NCBI GenBank assembly: GCA_009772935.1 | Contig: WOUR01000015.1 | Coordinates: 1 to 36,969, forward strand | Direction: 5' to 3' | From: Rhodospirillaceae bacterium | GTDB taxonomy: Bacteria > Pseudomonadota > Alphaproteobacteria > Reyranellales > Reyranellaceae | DNA: 36,969 nucleotides | Shown here: one piece after another, positions 1-8,242 of the stretch | Layout: every line of letters begins with the position of its first letter | Position numbering within the stretch: the stretch's first letter is position 1 | Program-made: the position numbers and the translations under genes | The notes under the pieces: model-generated | What the model saw: only the letters and a program-made list of their open reading frames with translations | Database searches by the model: none | Told to the model about the DNA's origin: nothing

Positions 1-253
1 GCAGGGCCTGCTCGCCGCGCTCCCCGCCCTCACCGGTCCGCGCCGCCGCCTCGCCGCCATCCCCGGCACCGTGCCCGAGCCCGGCGCCATGCCGGCGGGC
101 TGCCGCTTCGCGCCGCGCTGCCCCGTCGCCGAAACGAAATGCGCGACGGTGCCGCCGCCGTCGCGCACCGTCGGCTTCCTCCACGTCGCCGCCTGTCATC
201 GTCGCTTGGAGGCCGGCACGTCCGCCTGGCATCAGCAGCAGGCTGCCGAATGA
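1..253 (+). CDS. Oligopeptide/dipeptide ABC transporter ATP-binding protein, C-terminal end (DppD/OppD type, partial)
   Basis: The reading frame is open from the window edge and ends with TGA at 251-253. What remains is the C-terminal oligopeptide_HPY region found in Opp/Dpp ATPases: an IPG-V-P motif, then GCRFAPRC, a further Cys about seven residues on, and a closing A-A-C-H. In this family these four cysteines are now thought to hold an iron-sulfur cluster; that is family knowledge, and only the Cys spacing is visible here. The whole nucleotide-binding core lies upstream, outside the window. The stop overlaps the start of the next ATPase (ATGA), so the two ATPases of the transporter are translationally coupled. 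Whether it is DppD or OppD, and the substrate, cannot be decided from this fragment. Confidence 0.85.
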   Translation, partial: QGLLAALPALTGPRRRLAAIPGTVPEPGAMPAGCRFAPRCPVAETKCATVPPPSRTVGFLHVAACHRRLEAGTSAWHQQQAAE

Positions 254-1248
254 GCGCGCTGCTGGAGGCCACTGACCTCCGTCGCCACTACCAGGTCCGT
301 TCCAGCCAGGGTCTCTTCGCTCCCAAGGCGGTGCTTCGCGCCGTCGACGGCGTGTCTCTCGCCCTCCATCCGGGCCGCACCCTGGGTCTGGTCGGCGAGT
401 CAGGTTGCGGCAAGTCGACGACCGGCAAGCTTGTGCTGGGGCTGGTACCGCCCACCGCGGGCACGGTTCGCTATCGCGGCGCACCCCTGCCGTCCTTGAA
501 TACGCCGGCCTGGCGCGGTCTGCGCCGTCACATCCAGATGGTCTACCAGGATCCGCTGGGCGCCCTCGACCGCCGCCTGCCGATCGGCACGCAGATCGGG
601 GAGCCGCTGGTCATCCACGAACAGGCCCCGGCCGCCGAGCGCCGCGACCGCGCGCTGGCGGCCATGGAGTCGGTTGGCCTGCAGCGGCACCAGTACGAGC
701 GCTATCCGCACGAATTGTCGGGCGGCCAGCGCCAGCGCGTCGTGCTCGCCCGTGCCCTGATGACGAAGCCTGACCTGCTGGTCTGCGACGAGCCGATCTC
801 GGCACTCGACGTGTCCATCCAGGCGCAGGTCGTGAACCTCCTGCTGGATCTGCAGGAACGGCTGGGCATCGCCTATCTGTTCATCAGCCACGACCTCAAG
901 GTCGTGCGCCAGGTGAGCCACGACGTGGCCGTCATGTATCTCGGCCGCATCGTCGAGCAAGGCGAGGCCGATAGCCTGTTCGCCACGCCGGCGCACCCCT
1001 ACACGCGCGCGCTGGTGGCCGCGATCCCGACCGTGAGTATCGGCGGCGGCCCGAAGCGCCAACGCCTGTTGCTGCAGGGCGACCCGCCCAACCCGGTGAA
1101 TGTGCCTTCCGGCTGCGCTTTCCACACGCGCTGCCCCTTCGCCACCGCCCAGTGCCGTGCCGAGGCGCCGACCTTGCAGCCGTCGAATGGCGGACGTCTG
1201 GTCGCCTGCCACCGCGTCCACGAACCCGCCCTGCAGGTCGCCGCCTGA
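250..1248 (+). CDS. Oligopeptide/dipeptide ABC transporter ATP-binding protein (DppF/OppF type)
   Basis: Second ATPase subunit of a peptide or nickel type (PepT family) ABC importer; it hydrolyses ATP on the cytoplasmic face to drive uptake. The 332-residue product has Walker [10 protein letters not shown] (about 49-57), a Q-loop in MVYQDP, signature LSGGQRQR (about 156-163), Walker B LLVCDEP (about 176-182) and a switch histidine in ISHD (about 214). The C-terminus carries the oligopeptide_HPY cysteine pattern (CAFHTRC, a later C, and ACH). I chose ATG 250 rather than an in-frame start at 139 because it overlaps the preceding stop as ATGA and the protein then begins at the normal family N-terminus. 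It is followed by two permease genes with no gap, so ATPase-ATPase-permease-permease is one operon. The periplasmic binding protein is not in view, so the substrate is unknown. Confidence 0.93.
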   Translation: MSALLEATDLRRHYQVRSSQGLFAPKAVLRAVDGVSLALHPGRTLGLVGESGCGKSTTGKLVLGLVPPTAGTVRYRGAPLPSLNTPAWRGLRRHIQMVYQDPLGALDRRLPIGTQIGEPLVIHEQAPAAERRDRALAAMESVGLQRHQYERYPHELSGGQRQRVVLARALMTKPDLLVCDEPISALDVSIQAQVVNLLLDLQERLGIAYLFISHDLKVVRQVSHDVAVMYLGRIVEQGEADSLFATPAHPYTRALVAAIPTVSIGGGPKRQRLLLQGDPPNPVNVPSGCAFHTRCPFATAQCRAEAPTLQPSNGGRLVACHRVHEPALQVAA

Positions 1249-2177
1249 TGCTGATGTTCGCCACCTCGCGCCTGCTGCGCGCGGGTCTCACCATCCTGTT
1301 CGTGATGACCTTCGCCTTCGTGGTGCTGCGCCTGTCGGGCGATCCGGCGCTGCTCATCATGTCGGTCGATGCGCCGCCCGAGGCGATCGCGGCGTTTCGC
1401 GAATCCTGGGGCCTCAACCAACCGATCTGGGACCAGTATCTGTCCTATATCGGCCATGCCCTCACCGGCGATTTCGGCAAGTCGATGCGCGACGGAAGGC
1501 CCGCCATCGACCTCGTGATGGAAAGGGTCCCGGCGACCCTCTCCATCACCCTGCCGGCACTGGCGCTCAAGATCGGCCTCGGCATTCCCGCCGGCATCTA
1601 CGCCGCCCTGCATCGCAACTCGATGGCCGACCGGCTGACCATGGCGGCGTCGGTCGCGGGCTTCACCATGCCGAGCTTCGTGCTGGCGCTGCTGCTGGTG
1701 CTGGTGTTCGCGGTCCAGCTCGGCTGGCTGCCGGCGAGCGGCAGCGACGGCCTGTCTTCCGCCATCCTGCCCATCCTGACGCTGGGCACCGGTGGTGCGG
1801 CGATCATGGCGCGCTTCACGCGCTCGGCCATGCTCGAGGTGCTGGGCCAGCCCTATATCCGCGCGGCCTCGGCGAAGGGCGTGACCTGGCATGCCGTCGT
1901 CACGCGCCACGCGCTGCCCAATGCCGCCATCCCCACGGTCACCATCATCGGTTTCATGGTCGGTAGCCTGGTGGCCGGCGCCGTCGTCGTCGAAAGCGTC
2001 TTCGCCTGGCCGGGCATCGGCCGACTGCTGGTGTCGGCCGTGGCCAACCGCGACCTCGCGGTCGTGCAGGCCATCCTGATGGTGATCGCGGCCTGGATGG
2101 TGATGGCCAACCTCACCGTCGACCTCGCCTATGGCTGGCTCGACCCGCGCGTGCGCGGCACCGCCGCGGCGCACTAG
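1248..2177 (+). CDS. Peptide-type ABC transporter permease (DppB/OppB type)
   Basis: First inner-membrane permease of the Opp/Dpp-type importer, 309 residues, close to the family norm. It starts with a transmembrane segment after a short positively charged N-terminus and has the large periplasmic loop between the first and second membrane segments that marks DppB proteins (with the G-L-N-Q-P-I pattern). The ABC-contacting EAA-like loop lies in the second half: RAASAKGVTWHAVVTRHALPN. ATG 1248 shares one base with the TGA of the ATPase gene (TGATG), which argues for translational coupling and against the longer in-frame start at 1152. The next gene, a DppC-type permease, starts 10 bases after this stop. 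Confidence 0.92.
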   Translation: MLMFATSRLLRAGLTILFVMTFAFVVLRLSGDPALLIMSVDAPPEAIAAFRESWGLNQPIWDQYLSYIGHALTGDFGKSMRDGRPAIDLVMERVPATLSITLPALALKIGLGIPAGIYAALHRNSMADRLTMAASVAGFTMPSFVLALLLVLVFAVQLGWLPASGSDGLSSAILPILTLGTGGAAIMARFTRSAMLEVLGQPYIRAASAKGVTWHAVVTRHALPNAAIPTVTIIGFMVGSLVAGAVVVESVFAWPGIGRLLVSAVANRDLAVVQAILMVIAAWMVMANLTVDLAYGWLDPRVRGTAAAH

Positions 2178-2187
2178 GACGAACAGC

Positions 2188-3057
2188 ATGGCGATCGCCG
2201 AACGCGCTCCCGCTCCCGCCCTCCGTCGCCGGCTCCCCGCCCTGCCGGTGGGGGTCACCCTGGCGCTCGCCTGGCTGGCGCTTATGGTCGTGACAGCGCT
2301 GGGTGCGGACTTCCTCGTGCCCTATTCCATCACCGCGCTCGATCTCAAGGCGCGGCTGGCGCCGCCCGCGCTGATGGGCGGCACCTGGGCCCATCCGCTG
2401 GGCACCGACGAGCTCGGCCGCGACGTGCTCTCGCGGCTCATCATGTCGATCCGCATGAGCCTGCTGATCGCCTTCTTCGGCACGATCATCGCAACGACGC
2501 TCGGCACGGCGCTGGGCTTCCTCGCCGCGCACTTCCGCAAGGGAGTCGAGCAGGTCGTGCTGATGGCCATCGACTTCCAGGCCAGCATGCCCTTCATGAT
2601 CATCGCGCTCGCGGTGCTGGCCTTCCTCGGCAACAGCCTGCCGCTGTTCATCGCGCTGATGGGCTTCCACTCCTGGGAACGCTACGCCCGAATCTCGCGC
2701 GGCCTTACGCTCGCCGCCAACGAGCAGGGCTATGCCGCCGCGATCCGCCAGCTCGGCGCCGGCCCGGCCCGCATCTACGGCCTGCACATCCTGCCCAACA
2801 TCGCCTCGACCCTGATCGTGTCGATGACGCTCACCTTCCCCGAGATCATCCTGCTGGAGAGCGGCCTGTCGTTCCTGGGCCTCGGCGTCCAGCCGCCGCT
2901 CGCGTCGCTGGGCAACATGGTGGGCTATGGCCGCGAATACATCAGCCACGCGCCCTGGATCATGCTGGCCCCGGCCGCGACGATCGTGCTGACGACGCTG
3001 TCGATCAGCCTGCTGGGCGACTGGCTGCGCGACCGGCTGGATCCAACGCTGCGTTGA
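2188..3057 (+). CDS. Peptide-type ABC transporter permease (DppC/OppC type)
   Basis: Second permease, partner of the preceding DppB-type protein. The 289-residue product has a short cytoplasmic N-terminus, one membrane segment, then the DppC hallmark HPLGTDELGRDVLSRL around residues 70-85, followed by further membrane segments and an EAA-like loop (AAIRQLGAGPARIYGLHILPN). The start at ATG 2188 follows a weak AGGA at 2176-2179; an upstream in-frame start at 2131 would overlap the previous gene and add residues unlike the family. It is the last gene of the operon, ending 23 bases before a convergent gene. Confidence 0.92.
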   Translation: MAIAERAPAPALRRRLPALPVGVTLALAWLALMVVTALGADFLVPYSITALDLKARLAPPALMGGTWAHPLGTDELGRDVLSRLIMSIRMSLLIAFFGTIIATTLGTALGFLAAHFRKGVEQVVLMAIDFQASMPFMIIALAVLAFLGNSLPLFIALMGFHSWERYARISRGLTLAANEQGYAAAIRQLGAGPARIYGLHILPNIASTLIVSMTLTFPEIILLESGLSFLGLGVQPPLASLGNMVGYGREYISHAPWIMLAPAATIVLTTLSISLLGDWLRDRLDPTLR

Positions 3058-3080
3058 CGCGCTCCTCTGAGTCAACCGCT

Positions 3081-3683
3081 TTACGCTCGCTTCTTGCCCT
3101 GCGGATGGATCGTCTCGCCGCGCTTCAGCATCTGCACGAAGGCCTCGATCTTCTTCTTGCGACCCGCCTCGGTCTTCATGCTCTCGGTTCGGAAGACGAG
3201 CGCGAAGCGGTTCTGGGCGGTGAGCTTCGCCACCATCGCCTTCGCCTTGGGCTCGGCGTCGATGGCAGCCTGTAGATCATCGGGCAGCTTCGAGTCCTTG
3301 GCCCGATAGGCACGATTCCAGCGGCCGTCCTTCTTCGCCGCCTCGACCTGCCTCAAGCCATGCTCGGTCATACGGCCGTCCTCGATCAGGCGAGCAACGT
3401 TGTCGACGTTGATCTGGCTCCAGACACTCTTGCGGCCGCGCGGCGTGTAGCGTTGCAGGAAGCTCTTCTCGTCGAGGCCCTTGCGAATGCCGTCGATCCA
3501 GCCCCAGCACAAGGCGACGTCGATCGCCTCCCTGGGCGTGATCGACCTGAGGCCCGAGCCCACTTTATGGATCTTGATCCAGACTTCGCTTTCCCTGTCG
3601 TGATACCGGGCCAGCCATTTGTAGAAGCCGGCTTCCGTCGCAAACTCGCGGACCTTGCCGGGGTCGACCTTGACCGGCGGCAT
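3081..3683 (-). CDS. YdeI/OmpD-associated family protein (COG4430-like)
   Basis: A 200-residue cytoplasmic protein without signal peptide or membrane segment. I recognise the YdeI family from its layout: an N-terminal KWL-x-x-Y/H region (SEVWIKIHKVGSG), a central EAIDVALCWGWIDG block, then Q-R-Y-T-P-R-G-R-K-S-x-W-S-x-I-N, and a Lys/Ala-rich C-terminal helix. The central aromatic block is the family signature. Biochemical function is not established; names such as bacteriocin-protection or OmpD-associated come from weak associations. Its ATG shares a base with the TGA of the upstream enolase-superfamily gene (TGATG at 3681-3685), so the two are co-translated from one mRNA although no functional link between the families is known. 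Confidence 0.82.
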   Translation of the reverse strand: MPPVKVDPGKVREFATEAGFYKWLARYHDRESEVWIKIHKVGSGLRSITPREAIDVALCWGWIDGIRKGLDEKSFLQRYTPRGRKSVWSQINVDNVARLIEDGRMTEHGLRQVEAAKKDGRWNRAYRAKDSKLPDDLQAAIDAEPKAKAMVAKLTAQNRFALVFRTESMKTEAGRKKKIEAFVQMLKRGETIHPQGKKRA

Positions 3684-4819
3684 CAGCAGACCCGGTAGCG
3701 TTCGACGGCATCCATATCCAACTCGATGCCGAGTCCGGGACCTTCCGGCAACAGGATGTGCCCGGCTTCGAGCCTGAGCGGCCTCTTGAGCAGCTTGGTG
3801 CGCAGCTCGTTGTCGCTCATGTCGTATTCCAGCATCGAGGGATGCGGCGGATGCTCGGTGTGCGGCGTTGCCGGCAGGGCCGCGAGGAAATGGCAGGCCG
3901 TTGCCAGGCCCACCGCGCCGCCCCAGACATGCGGCGCGACCCGCAGGTTCTGGGCGTGCGCCAGCGCCACGATGCGCTTGGCCTCGGTGATGCCGCCGAC
4001 GCCGGGGATCGAGGGCTGCACGATGTCGATGCAGCGGCCGTCGATCAGCGCACGGAAATCACGAACCGTATGGTGCGCCTCACCCGCCGCCAGAGCGATC
4101 GGTGAGCGTAGCCGCAGTTCGGCATAGCCGCGGATATCGCCCGGCGGCAGCGGCTCCTCGATCCAGTGGATGCCGAAGGGTTCGATCGCGCGCGCGCATT
4201 CCAACGCCACGTCGGCGGTATAGGCACCGTTGATGTCGACCAGCAGCAGCTTGTCCGGTCCGATCGCTTCGCGCGCGAGCTTCACGCGCTCGACGTCGCT
4301 CCGGATGCCGCGGCCGATCTTGATCTTGGCGCCGGCATAGGGATGCGCCGCCGCCTCCGCCATCATGTGTTCGAGCTGGCGGTCGGGATCGTCGGAGAAG
4401 AAGCCGGTCGAGGCATAGGCCGGGAAGCGCGTCGCGCCGCAGCCGCCGATCAGGTCGCACACGCGCACGCCGAAGCCGCGGGCCATGGCATCCCACAGCG
4501 CCACGTTGATGGCGGCGAGGCAGGAGGTGAGCTGGTTCCCGACACCCAGATGATAGATCGCGTTGCGCACCTTGGCCTCGACATGGTCGAAATCGAACAC
4601 GCTGCGGCCCAGGAACATGGGCTCGAGCATGCGGAAATACTCCCGCGTCACATGAGGATTGCCGAAAGCCTCGCCCAGTCCCGTCACGCCCTGGTCGGTC
4701 TCGACCTCGACCAACCCGCCCTGGCGTCGGAACCCGCCGCCGCGCGACATGCCGTAGGCCTTTTCCGGCGCGAAGGAATACTCGAGTCCGATGAACGAAA
4801 GGCGGCGGATCGTCGGCAT
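3683..4819 (-). CDS. Mandelate racemase/muconate lactonizing enzyme family protein (enolase superfamily)
   Basis: Acid-sugar dehydratase or racemase-like enzyme, 378 residues, expected to abstract a proton alpha to a carboxylate using Mg2+. The capping domain fills about residues 1-125, then a barrel follows with K165-x-K167, metal ligands D195, E221 and E247, and H297 in VAPHVWG. The usual Asp of the His-Asp dyad, expected five residues before the GG of the V-G-G-I-T motif, is Ser270 here (QPSIPGVGG). Start at ATG 4819 is supported by AGGAG in the 12 bases upstream; a much longer open frame reaching 5737 is only an antisense extension over the neighbouring oxidoreductase. The substrate is not identifiable. 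The gene diverges from the plus-strand oxidoreductase at 4880. Confidence 0.88.
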   Translation of the reverse strand: MPTIRRLSFIGLEYSFAPEKAYGMSRGGGFRRQGGLVEVETDQGVTGLGEAFGNPHVTREYFRMLEPMFLGRSVFDFDHVEAKVRNAIYHLGVGNQLTSCLAAINVALWDAMARGFGVRVCDLIGGCGATRFPAYASTGFFSDDPDRQLEHMMAEAAAHPYAGAKIKIGRGIRSDVERVKLAREAIGPDKLLLVDINGAYTADVALECARAIEPFGIHWIEEPLPPGDIRGYAELRLRSPIALAAGEAHHTVRDFRALIDGRCIDIVQPSIPGVGGITEAKRIVALAHAQNLRVAPHVWGGAVGLATACHFLAALPATPHTEHPPHPSMLEYDMSDNELRTKLLKRPLRLEAGHILLPEGPGLGIELDMDAVERYRVC

Positions 4820-4879
4820 GGCAGCTCCTGCAAATCCCGCGCTATGGTGGGGCCCAAAGCAAATCGGAGGCAACCGCTC
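4820..4879. promoter_or_regulatory. Divergent intergenic region between enolase and oxidoreductase genes
   Basis: This 60-base gap must carry the 5' signals of both divergent genes. Toward the plus strand there is a TATGGT hexamer at 4843-4848 that could act as a -10 element and a GGAGG Shine-Dalgarno at 4866-4870, 9 bases before ATG 4880. No convincing -35 element is visible upstream of it. Toward the minus strand an AGGAG precedes the enolase ATG. The promoter call is weak; the ribosome binding sites are clear. Confidence 0.4.
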
Positions 4880-5893
4880 ATGACCATTCCCAAAACGCAC
4901 CGCCGTGTCGTTCTCGTCCGCCGCCCGCCCGGCGAGCCCGTCGAATCCGATTTTCGCGTCGAGGAAGTGCCGGTGCCCGAGCCACGCCACGGCGAGGTGC
5001 TGGTCAAGGTCCACTACCTCTCGCTCGATCCCTACCAGCGCGGTCGCATGCGCGACGCCGCCTCCTACGCTTCGCCGGTCGGACTCGGCGAGGTGATGAC
5101 CGGTGGCACGGTGGGCGAGGTCGTGGCCTCGCAGCATCCTGACTTCAAGGTGGGCGACATCGTCGAGGATCGTCTCGGCTGGCAGGAATACGCGATCGGC
5201 GGCGGCCCCGCCTTGCGCAAGGTCGATCCCTCGCTGGCGCCGATCTCGACCGCCAATGGCGTGCTGGGCATGCCGGGCATGACCGCATACTTCGGCCTGC
5301 TCCATGTCGGCCAGCCCAAGCCGGGCGAGACGGTCGTGGTGTCGGCGGCCTCCGGCGCGGTCGGCCAGGTGGTGGGCCAGATCGCCAGGATCATGGGCTG
5401 CCGCACCGTCGGCATCGCCGGCGGCGCTAAGAAGTGCGCCTTCGTGAAGGACGAGCTCGGCTTCGATGCCTGCATAGACTACAAGGAAGAGAAGGACCTC
5501 GACGCTGCGCTGCGCGCCGCCTGTCCCAACGGACCCGACGTCTATTTCGACAATGTCGGCGGCGAGATCACCGACGCGGTCCTGCGCAACATCAACTTCT
5601 TCGGCAGGGTCGCGCTGTGCGGCTCGATCTCGCAATACAATGCGACGGGCGCCTCGATGGGACCGCGCCTGCTCGGCACCTTCGTCGGCAAGCGCGTGAT
5701 GGCCCGCGGCTTCATCGTCACCGACTTCGCGCAGCATTACGGCCCGGCGATGCGCCAGATGGGCGAGTGGATCCGCGACGGCAGGCTCAACTACCGCGAG
5801 GATATCGTCGAGGGCATCGACAAGGCGCCGCGCGCCTTCATCGGCCTGCTGCGTGGCGAGAACTTCGGCAAGATGCTGGTCAAGCTCGCATGA
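4880..5893 (+). CDS. NADP-dependent oxidoreductase, zinc-free MDR family (CurA / leukotriene B4 dehydrogenase-like)
   Basis: Medium-chain reductase predicted to reduce the C=C bond of alpha,beta-unsaturated carbonyl compounds with NADPH. At 337 residues it matches the CurA/YncB/prostaglandin reductase group: an N-terminal GroES-like fold with SLDPYQRGRM (about 51-60), a G-M-P-G-M-T-A-Y stretch, then the Rossmann motif AASGAVGQVVGQIA, and VYFDNVGG further on. The zinc-binding cysteines of alcohol dehydrogenases are absent. ATG 4880 is chosen because of the GGAGG at 4866-4870. The stop overlaps the ATG of the CoA-transferase (ATGA), linking enone reduction with acyl-CoA chemistry. The actual substrate is inference. 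Confidence 0.9.
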   Translation: MTIPKTHRRVVLVRRPPGEPVESDFRVEEVPVPEPRHGEVLVKVHYLSLDPYQRGRMRDAASYASPVGLGEVMTGGTVGEVVASQHPDFKVGDIVEDRLGWQEYAIGGGPALRKVDPSLAPISTANGVLGMPGMTAYFGLLHVGQPKPGETVVVSAASGAVGQVVGQIARIMGCRTVGIAGGAKKCAFVKDELGFDACIDYKEEKDLDAALRAACPNGPDVYFDNVGGEITDAVLRNINFFGRVALCGSISQYNATGASMGPRLLGTFVGKRVMARGFIVTDFAQHYGPAMRQMGEWIRDGRLNYREDIVEGIDKAPRAFIGLLRGENFGKMLVKLA

Positions 5894-7077
5894 GCTACGA
5901 CGCGCCCTTCGCCGGCCTCAAGGTCGTCGACCTGAGCCAGGGCATCGCCGGCCCCTATTGCGCCATGCTGCTGGCCCAGCACGGCGCCGAGGTCGTCAAG
6001 GTCGAGGGAATCGGCGAGGGCGACTGGGCGCGCACCCTGGGCGTCCACTACGGCAGCCATAGCGCCTTCTCGATCATCGGCAACATGGGCAAGCGCAGCC
6101 TCTCGGTCGACCTCAAGAGCGAGGCCGGCAAGGAGATCGTGTGGCGCCTTCTGCAGGGCGCCGACATCTTCCTCGAAGGCTTCCGGCCGGGCGTCATCAA
6201 GCGGCTGGGCTTCGACTACGACACCGTGTCGGCGCGCGTGCCGCGCCTGCTCTACGTATCGATCTCCGGCTTCGGCCAGACCGGCCCGCTGGCCGAACGG
6301 CCGGCCATGGACCCGGTGCTGCAGGCCTATACCGGCATGATGGCCGAGAATCGCGGCGAGGACGGGATTCCCCATCGCGTGCCGGTCATCGTGGTCGACA
6401 TGTCGACCGCGCTCTACGCCTTCCAGGCCGTGAGCGCAGCGCTCTATGCAAGACGCGACGAAACGAAAGGGCGCTACATCGACGTCAGCCTGATGCAGTC
6501 GGCAACGGCACTGCAGTCGATCCGGCTGATGGCCTGCCATCTCGAGGGCGGTACGATGAAGCCGGGCGGCGTCCCGGGCGGCGTGTTCAGGACAGCGGAT
6601 GGCTGGATGTCGATCCTCGCCCTCAAGGACAGCGACTGGCAGAGCCTCTGCCGGCTGATGGACGTGCCCGCTCTGGCATACGAGGAACGCTTCGCCACGC
6701 CGGCCGCGCGTCTCGCCAACGAAGCGGCGCTCTATGCCATCATCCGGCCGATGATCGAGGCGAAGTCCTCGTCACACTGGAGCGAGAAGCTCACCGAGGC
6801 TAAGCTGATGCATGAGCGGCTGAACACCTACGCCGACTTCATCAATCAGCCGCATGTCAAGGAAACCGGCCTGATCCACTGGCTCGAACAGGCCGGCATG
6901 CCGCAGAAAGTGCCGGTGCCTGCCTTGCCCGGCATGCTGCCGCCGGCCCCCGGCTCGGCGCGCGCCGAGGCACCGGTGCCCGGCCAGCACAGCCGCGCGA
7001 TCCTCGACGAGCACGGCTACACGGCCGTTGAAATCGACACGCTGATCGCCAACGGCACCATCGCGACGACGAGGTAG
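5890..7077 (+). CDS. CaiB/BaiF family CoA-transferase (class III)
   Basis: Transfers CoA between carboxylic acids through an aspartyl-CoA intermediate. The 395-residue length and motifs fit the family: GLKVVDLSQGIAGPYCAMLLAQHGAEVVKVE at the N-terminus (paraphrased here as the nucleotide-like first domain), an NMGKRSLSVDLKSEAG stretch, FRPGVIKRLG near residue 98, SGFGQTGP near 126, and the catalytic Asp at D170 in VVDMSTALYA, equivalent to Asp169 of formyl-CoA transferase. It is coupled to the upstream oxidoreductase by ATGA and is followed 4 bases later by the PRISE-type reductase. The three genes look like one catabolic unit for a short or terpenoid acid, which is inference. Confidence 0.92.
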   Translation: MSYDAPFAGLKVVDLSQGIAGPYCAMLLAQHGAEVVKVEGIGEGDWARTLGVHYGSHSAFSIIGNMGKRSLSVDLKSEAGKEIVWRLLQGADIFLEGFRPGVIKRLGFDYDTVSARVPRLLYVSISGFGQTGPLAERPAMDPVLQAYTGMMAENRGEDGIPHRVPVIVVDMSTALYAFQAVSAALYARRDETKGRYIDVSLMQSATALQSIRLMACHLEGGTMKPGGVPGGVFRTADGWMSILALKDSDWQSLCRLMDVPALAYEERFATPAARLANEAALYAIIRPMIEAKSSSHWSEKLTEAKLMHERLNTYADFINQPHVKETGLIHWLEQAGMPQKVPVPALPGMLPPAPGSARAEAPVPGQHSRAILDEHGYTAVEIDTLIANGTIATTR

Positions 7078-7081
7078 AGGC

Positions 7082-8143
7082 ATGCAGAAGAAAGCCGTCG
7101 TGGTCGGCGCCCTGGGCGTCATCGGCCGCTACATCGTCGAGAGGCTGGTGGCCGAGGGCGACTGGCAGGTCGTGGGGCTGTCGCGCCGACCGGAGAAGAA
7201 CGGCCCGCGCTATCGGCACGTCTCGGTCGACCTGCTCGACCTCGACGACGTCACCGCGAAGCTGAAGGATCTGCGCGACGTCACGCATGTCTTCTATGCC
7301 GCCTTCCAGGCCGGCACCGGCAACGCGGCGGGCTATGCGTCCGTGATCGAACCCAATCGCGACATGCTGGTGAACTCGGTCACGGCCATCGCCAGGACCT
7401 CGCGCAAACTGCAGCGCGTCGTGCTGGTCACCGGCACGAAATACTACGGCACGCATCTCGGTCCCCTGAAGACGCCGATGCGCGAGACCGATCCGCGTCA
7501 CATGCCGCCTGATTTCTATTTCGACCAGATCGACTGGCTGACCGGCTTCCAGCACGGCAAGCGGTGGAGCTGGACGGAGTTAAGACCCCAGACGCTGTGC
7601 GGCTTCGCGCCGGGCACGGCCATGAGCATCATGCCCGCCCTCGCGGTCTATGCCGCGATCTCGAAGGAACTCGGCCTGCCGTTGCGCTTTCCCGGCAAGC
7701 CGGGCGCCTACGGCACGATCTACCAAGTGACGGAATCTGCCCATTTCGCCAACGCGGCGCTGTGGGCCGCCACCGAGAAGCGCGCGGCCAACCAGGCCTA
7801 CAACATCACCAACGGCGATTACTTCCGCTGGCGCAACGTCTGGCCCCGAATCGCCCGGGTTTTCGACATGCCGGTAGGCGAGCTGCAGACCATCAGCCTG
7901 ACCCAGCAGATGGCTGACAAGGCCGGCCTCTGGGCGGAAATGACGAAGAAGTACCGGCTGAAGAAGTTCGACTTCGGCCAACTCGTCGCCTGGCCGTTCG
8001 CCGACTATGTCTTCGGCTCCGACTGGGACGTGATGTCCGATGTCACCAAGAGCCGCCAGCATGGCTTCCACGAGGTGGTCGACAGCGAGGCCATGTTCGA
8101 GCGCCTGCTGACGCGCTTCCGCAGGGAGAGGATCGTGCCCTAG
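7082..8143 (+). CDS. PRISE-type SDR reductase (progesterone 5-beta-reductase/iridoid synthase-like)
   Basis: Atypical short-chain dehydrogenase of 353 residues predicted to reduce activated C=C bonds of enones with NADPH. Visible family motifs are the cofactor loop GALGVIG (9-15), a second cofactor region with SRRPEKN (34-40), V-T-G-T-K-Y-Y-G (117-123) with the likely active-site Lys120, a DFYFDQIDW motif (144-152) matching the plant NFYYxxED box with Tyr146 as the probable general acid, and RPQTLCGFAPG. The classic SDR YxxxK is absent, as expected for this group. It starts 4 bases after the CoA-transferase stop and closes a three-gene unit. Two enone reductases of unrelated folds flanking a CoA-transferase suggest stepwise breakdown of an unsaturated ketone or acid. 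Confidence 0.85.
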   Translation: MQKKAVVVGALGVIGRYIVERLVAEGDWQVVGLSRRPEKNGPRYRHVSVDLLDLDDVTAKLKDLRDVTHVFYAAFQAGTGNAAGYASVIEPNRDMLVNSVTAIARTSRKLQRVVLVTGTKYYGTHLGPLKTPMRETDPRHMPPDFYFDQIDWLTGFQHGKRWSWTELRPQTLCGFAPGTAMSIMPALAVYAAISKELGLPLRFPGKPGAYGTIYQVTESAHFANAALWAATEKRAANQAYNITNGDYFRWRNVWPRIARVFDMPVGELQTISLTQQMADKAGLWAEMTKKYRLKKFDFGQLVAWPFADYVFGSDWDVMSDVTKSRQHGFHEVVDSEAMFERLLTRFRRERIVP

Positions 8144-8242
8144 CGGGCGGCGGGGCGACAGACTACAAGGAAGCATGGCCCGGCCCTTGCTGAGGTCCGG
8201 ACGGCTGCGGGGGCGCCGTCATTCGGGGGTATTTTCGTACAG

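Noticed and set aside
999..2258. Long antisense open frame of 419 codons over the peptide transporter genes
   Set aside because: High-GC codon bias leaves the antisense frames free of stops; the product is Arg/His/Gln-rich with no recognisable domain, while the plus strand encodes clear ABC proteins.
3053..3076. GTTGAC/GTCAAC inverted repeat after the DppC gene as terminator
   Set aside because: Only 6 bp with a 12-base loop and no T-run; too weak to call.
4820..5737. Extension of the enolase frame to 684 residues
   Set aside because: The extra 306 residues are antisense to the oxidoreductase, are low-complexity His/Arg/Ala-rich, and the real start has a ribosome binding site at 4819.
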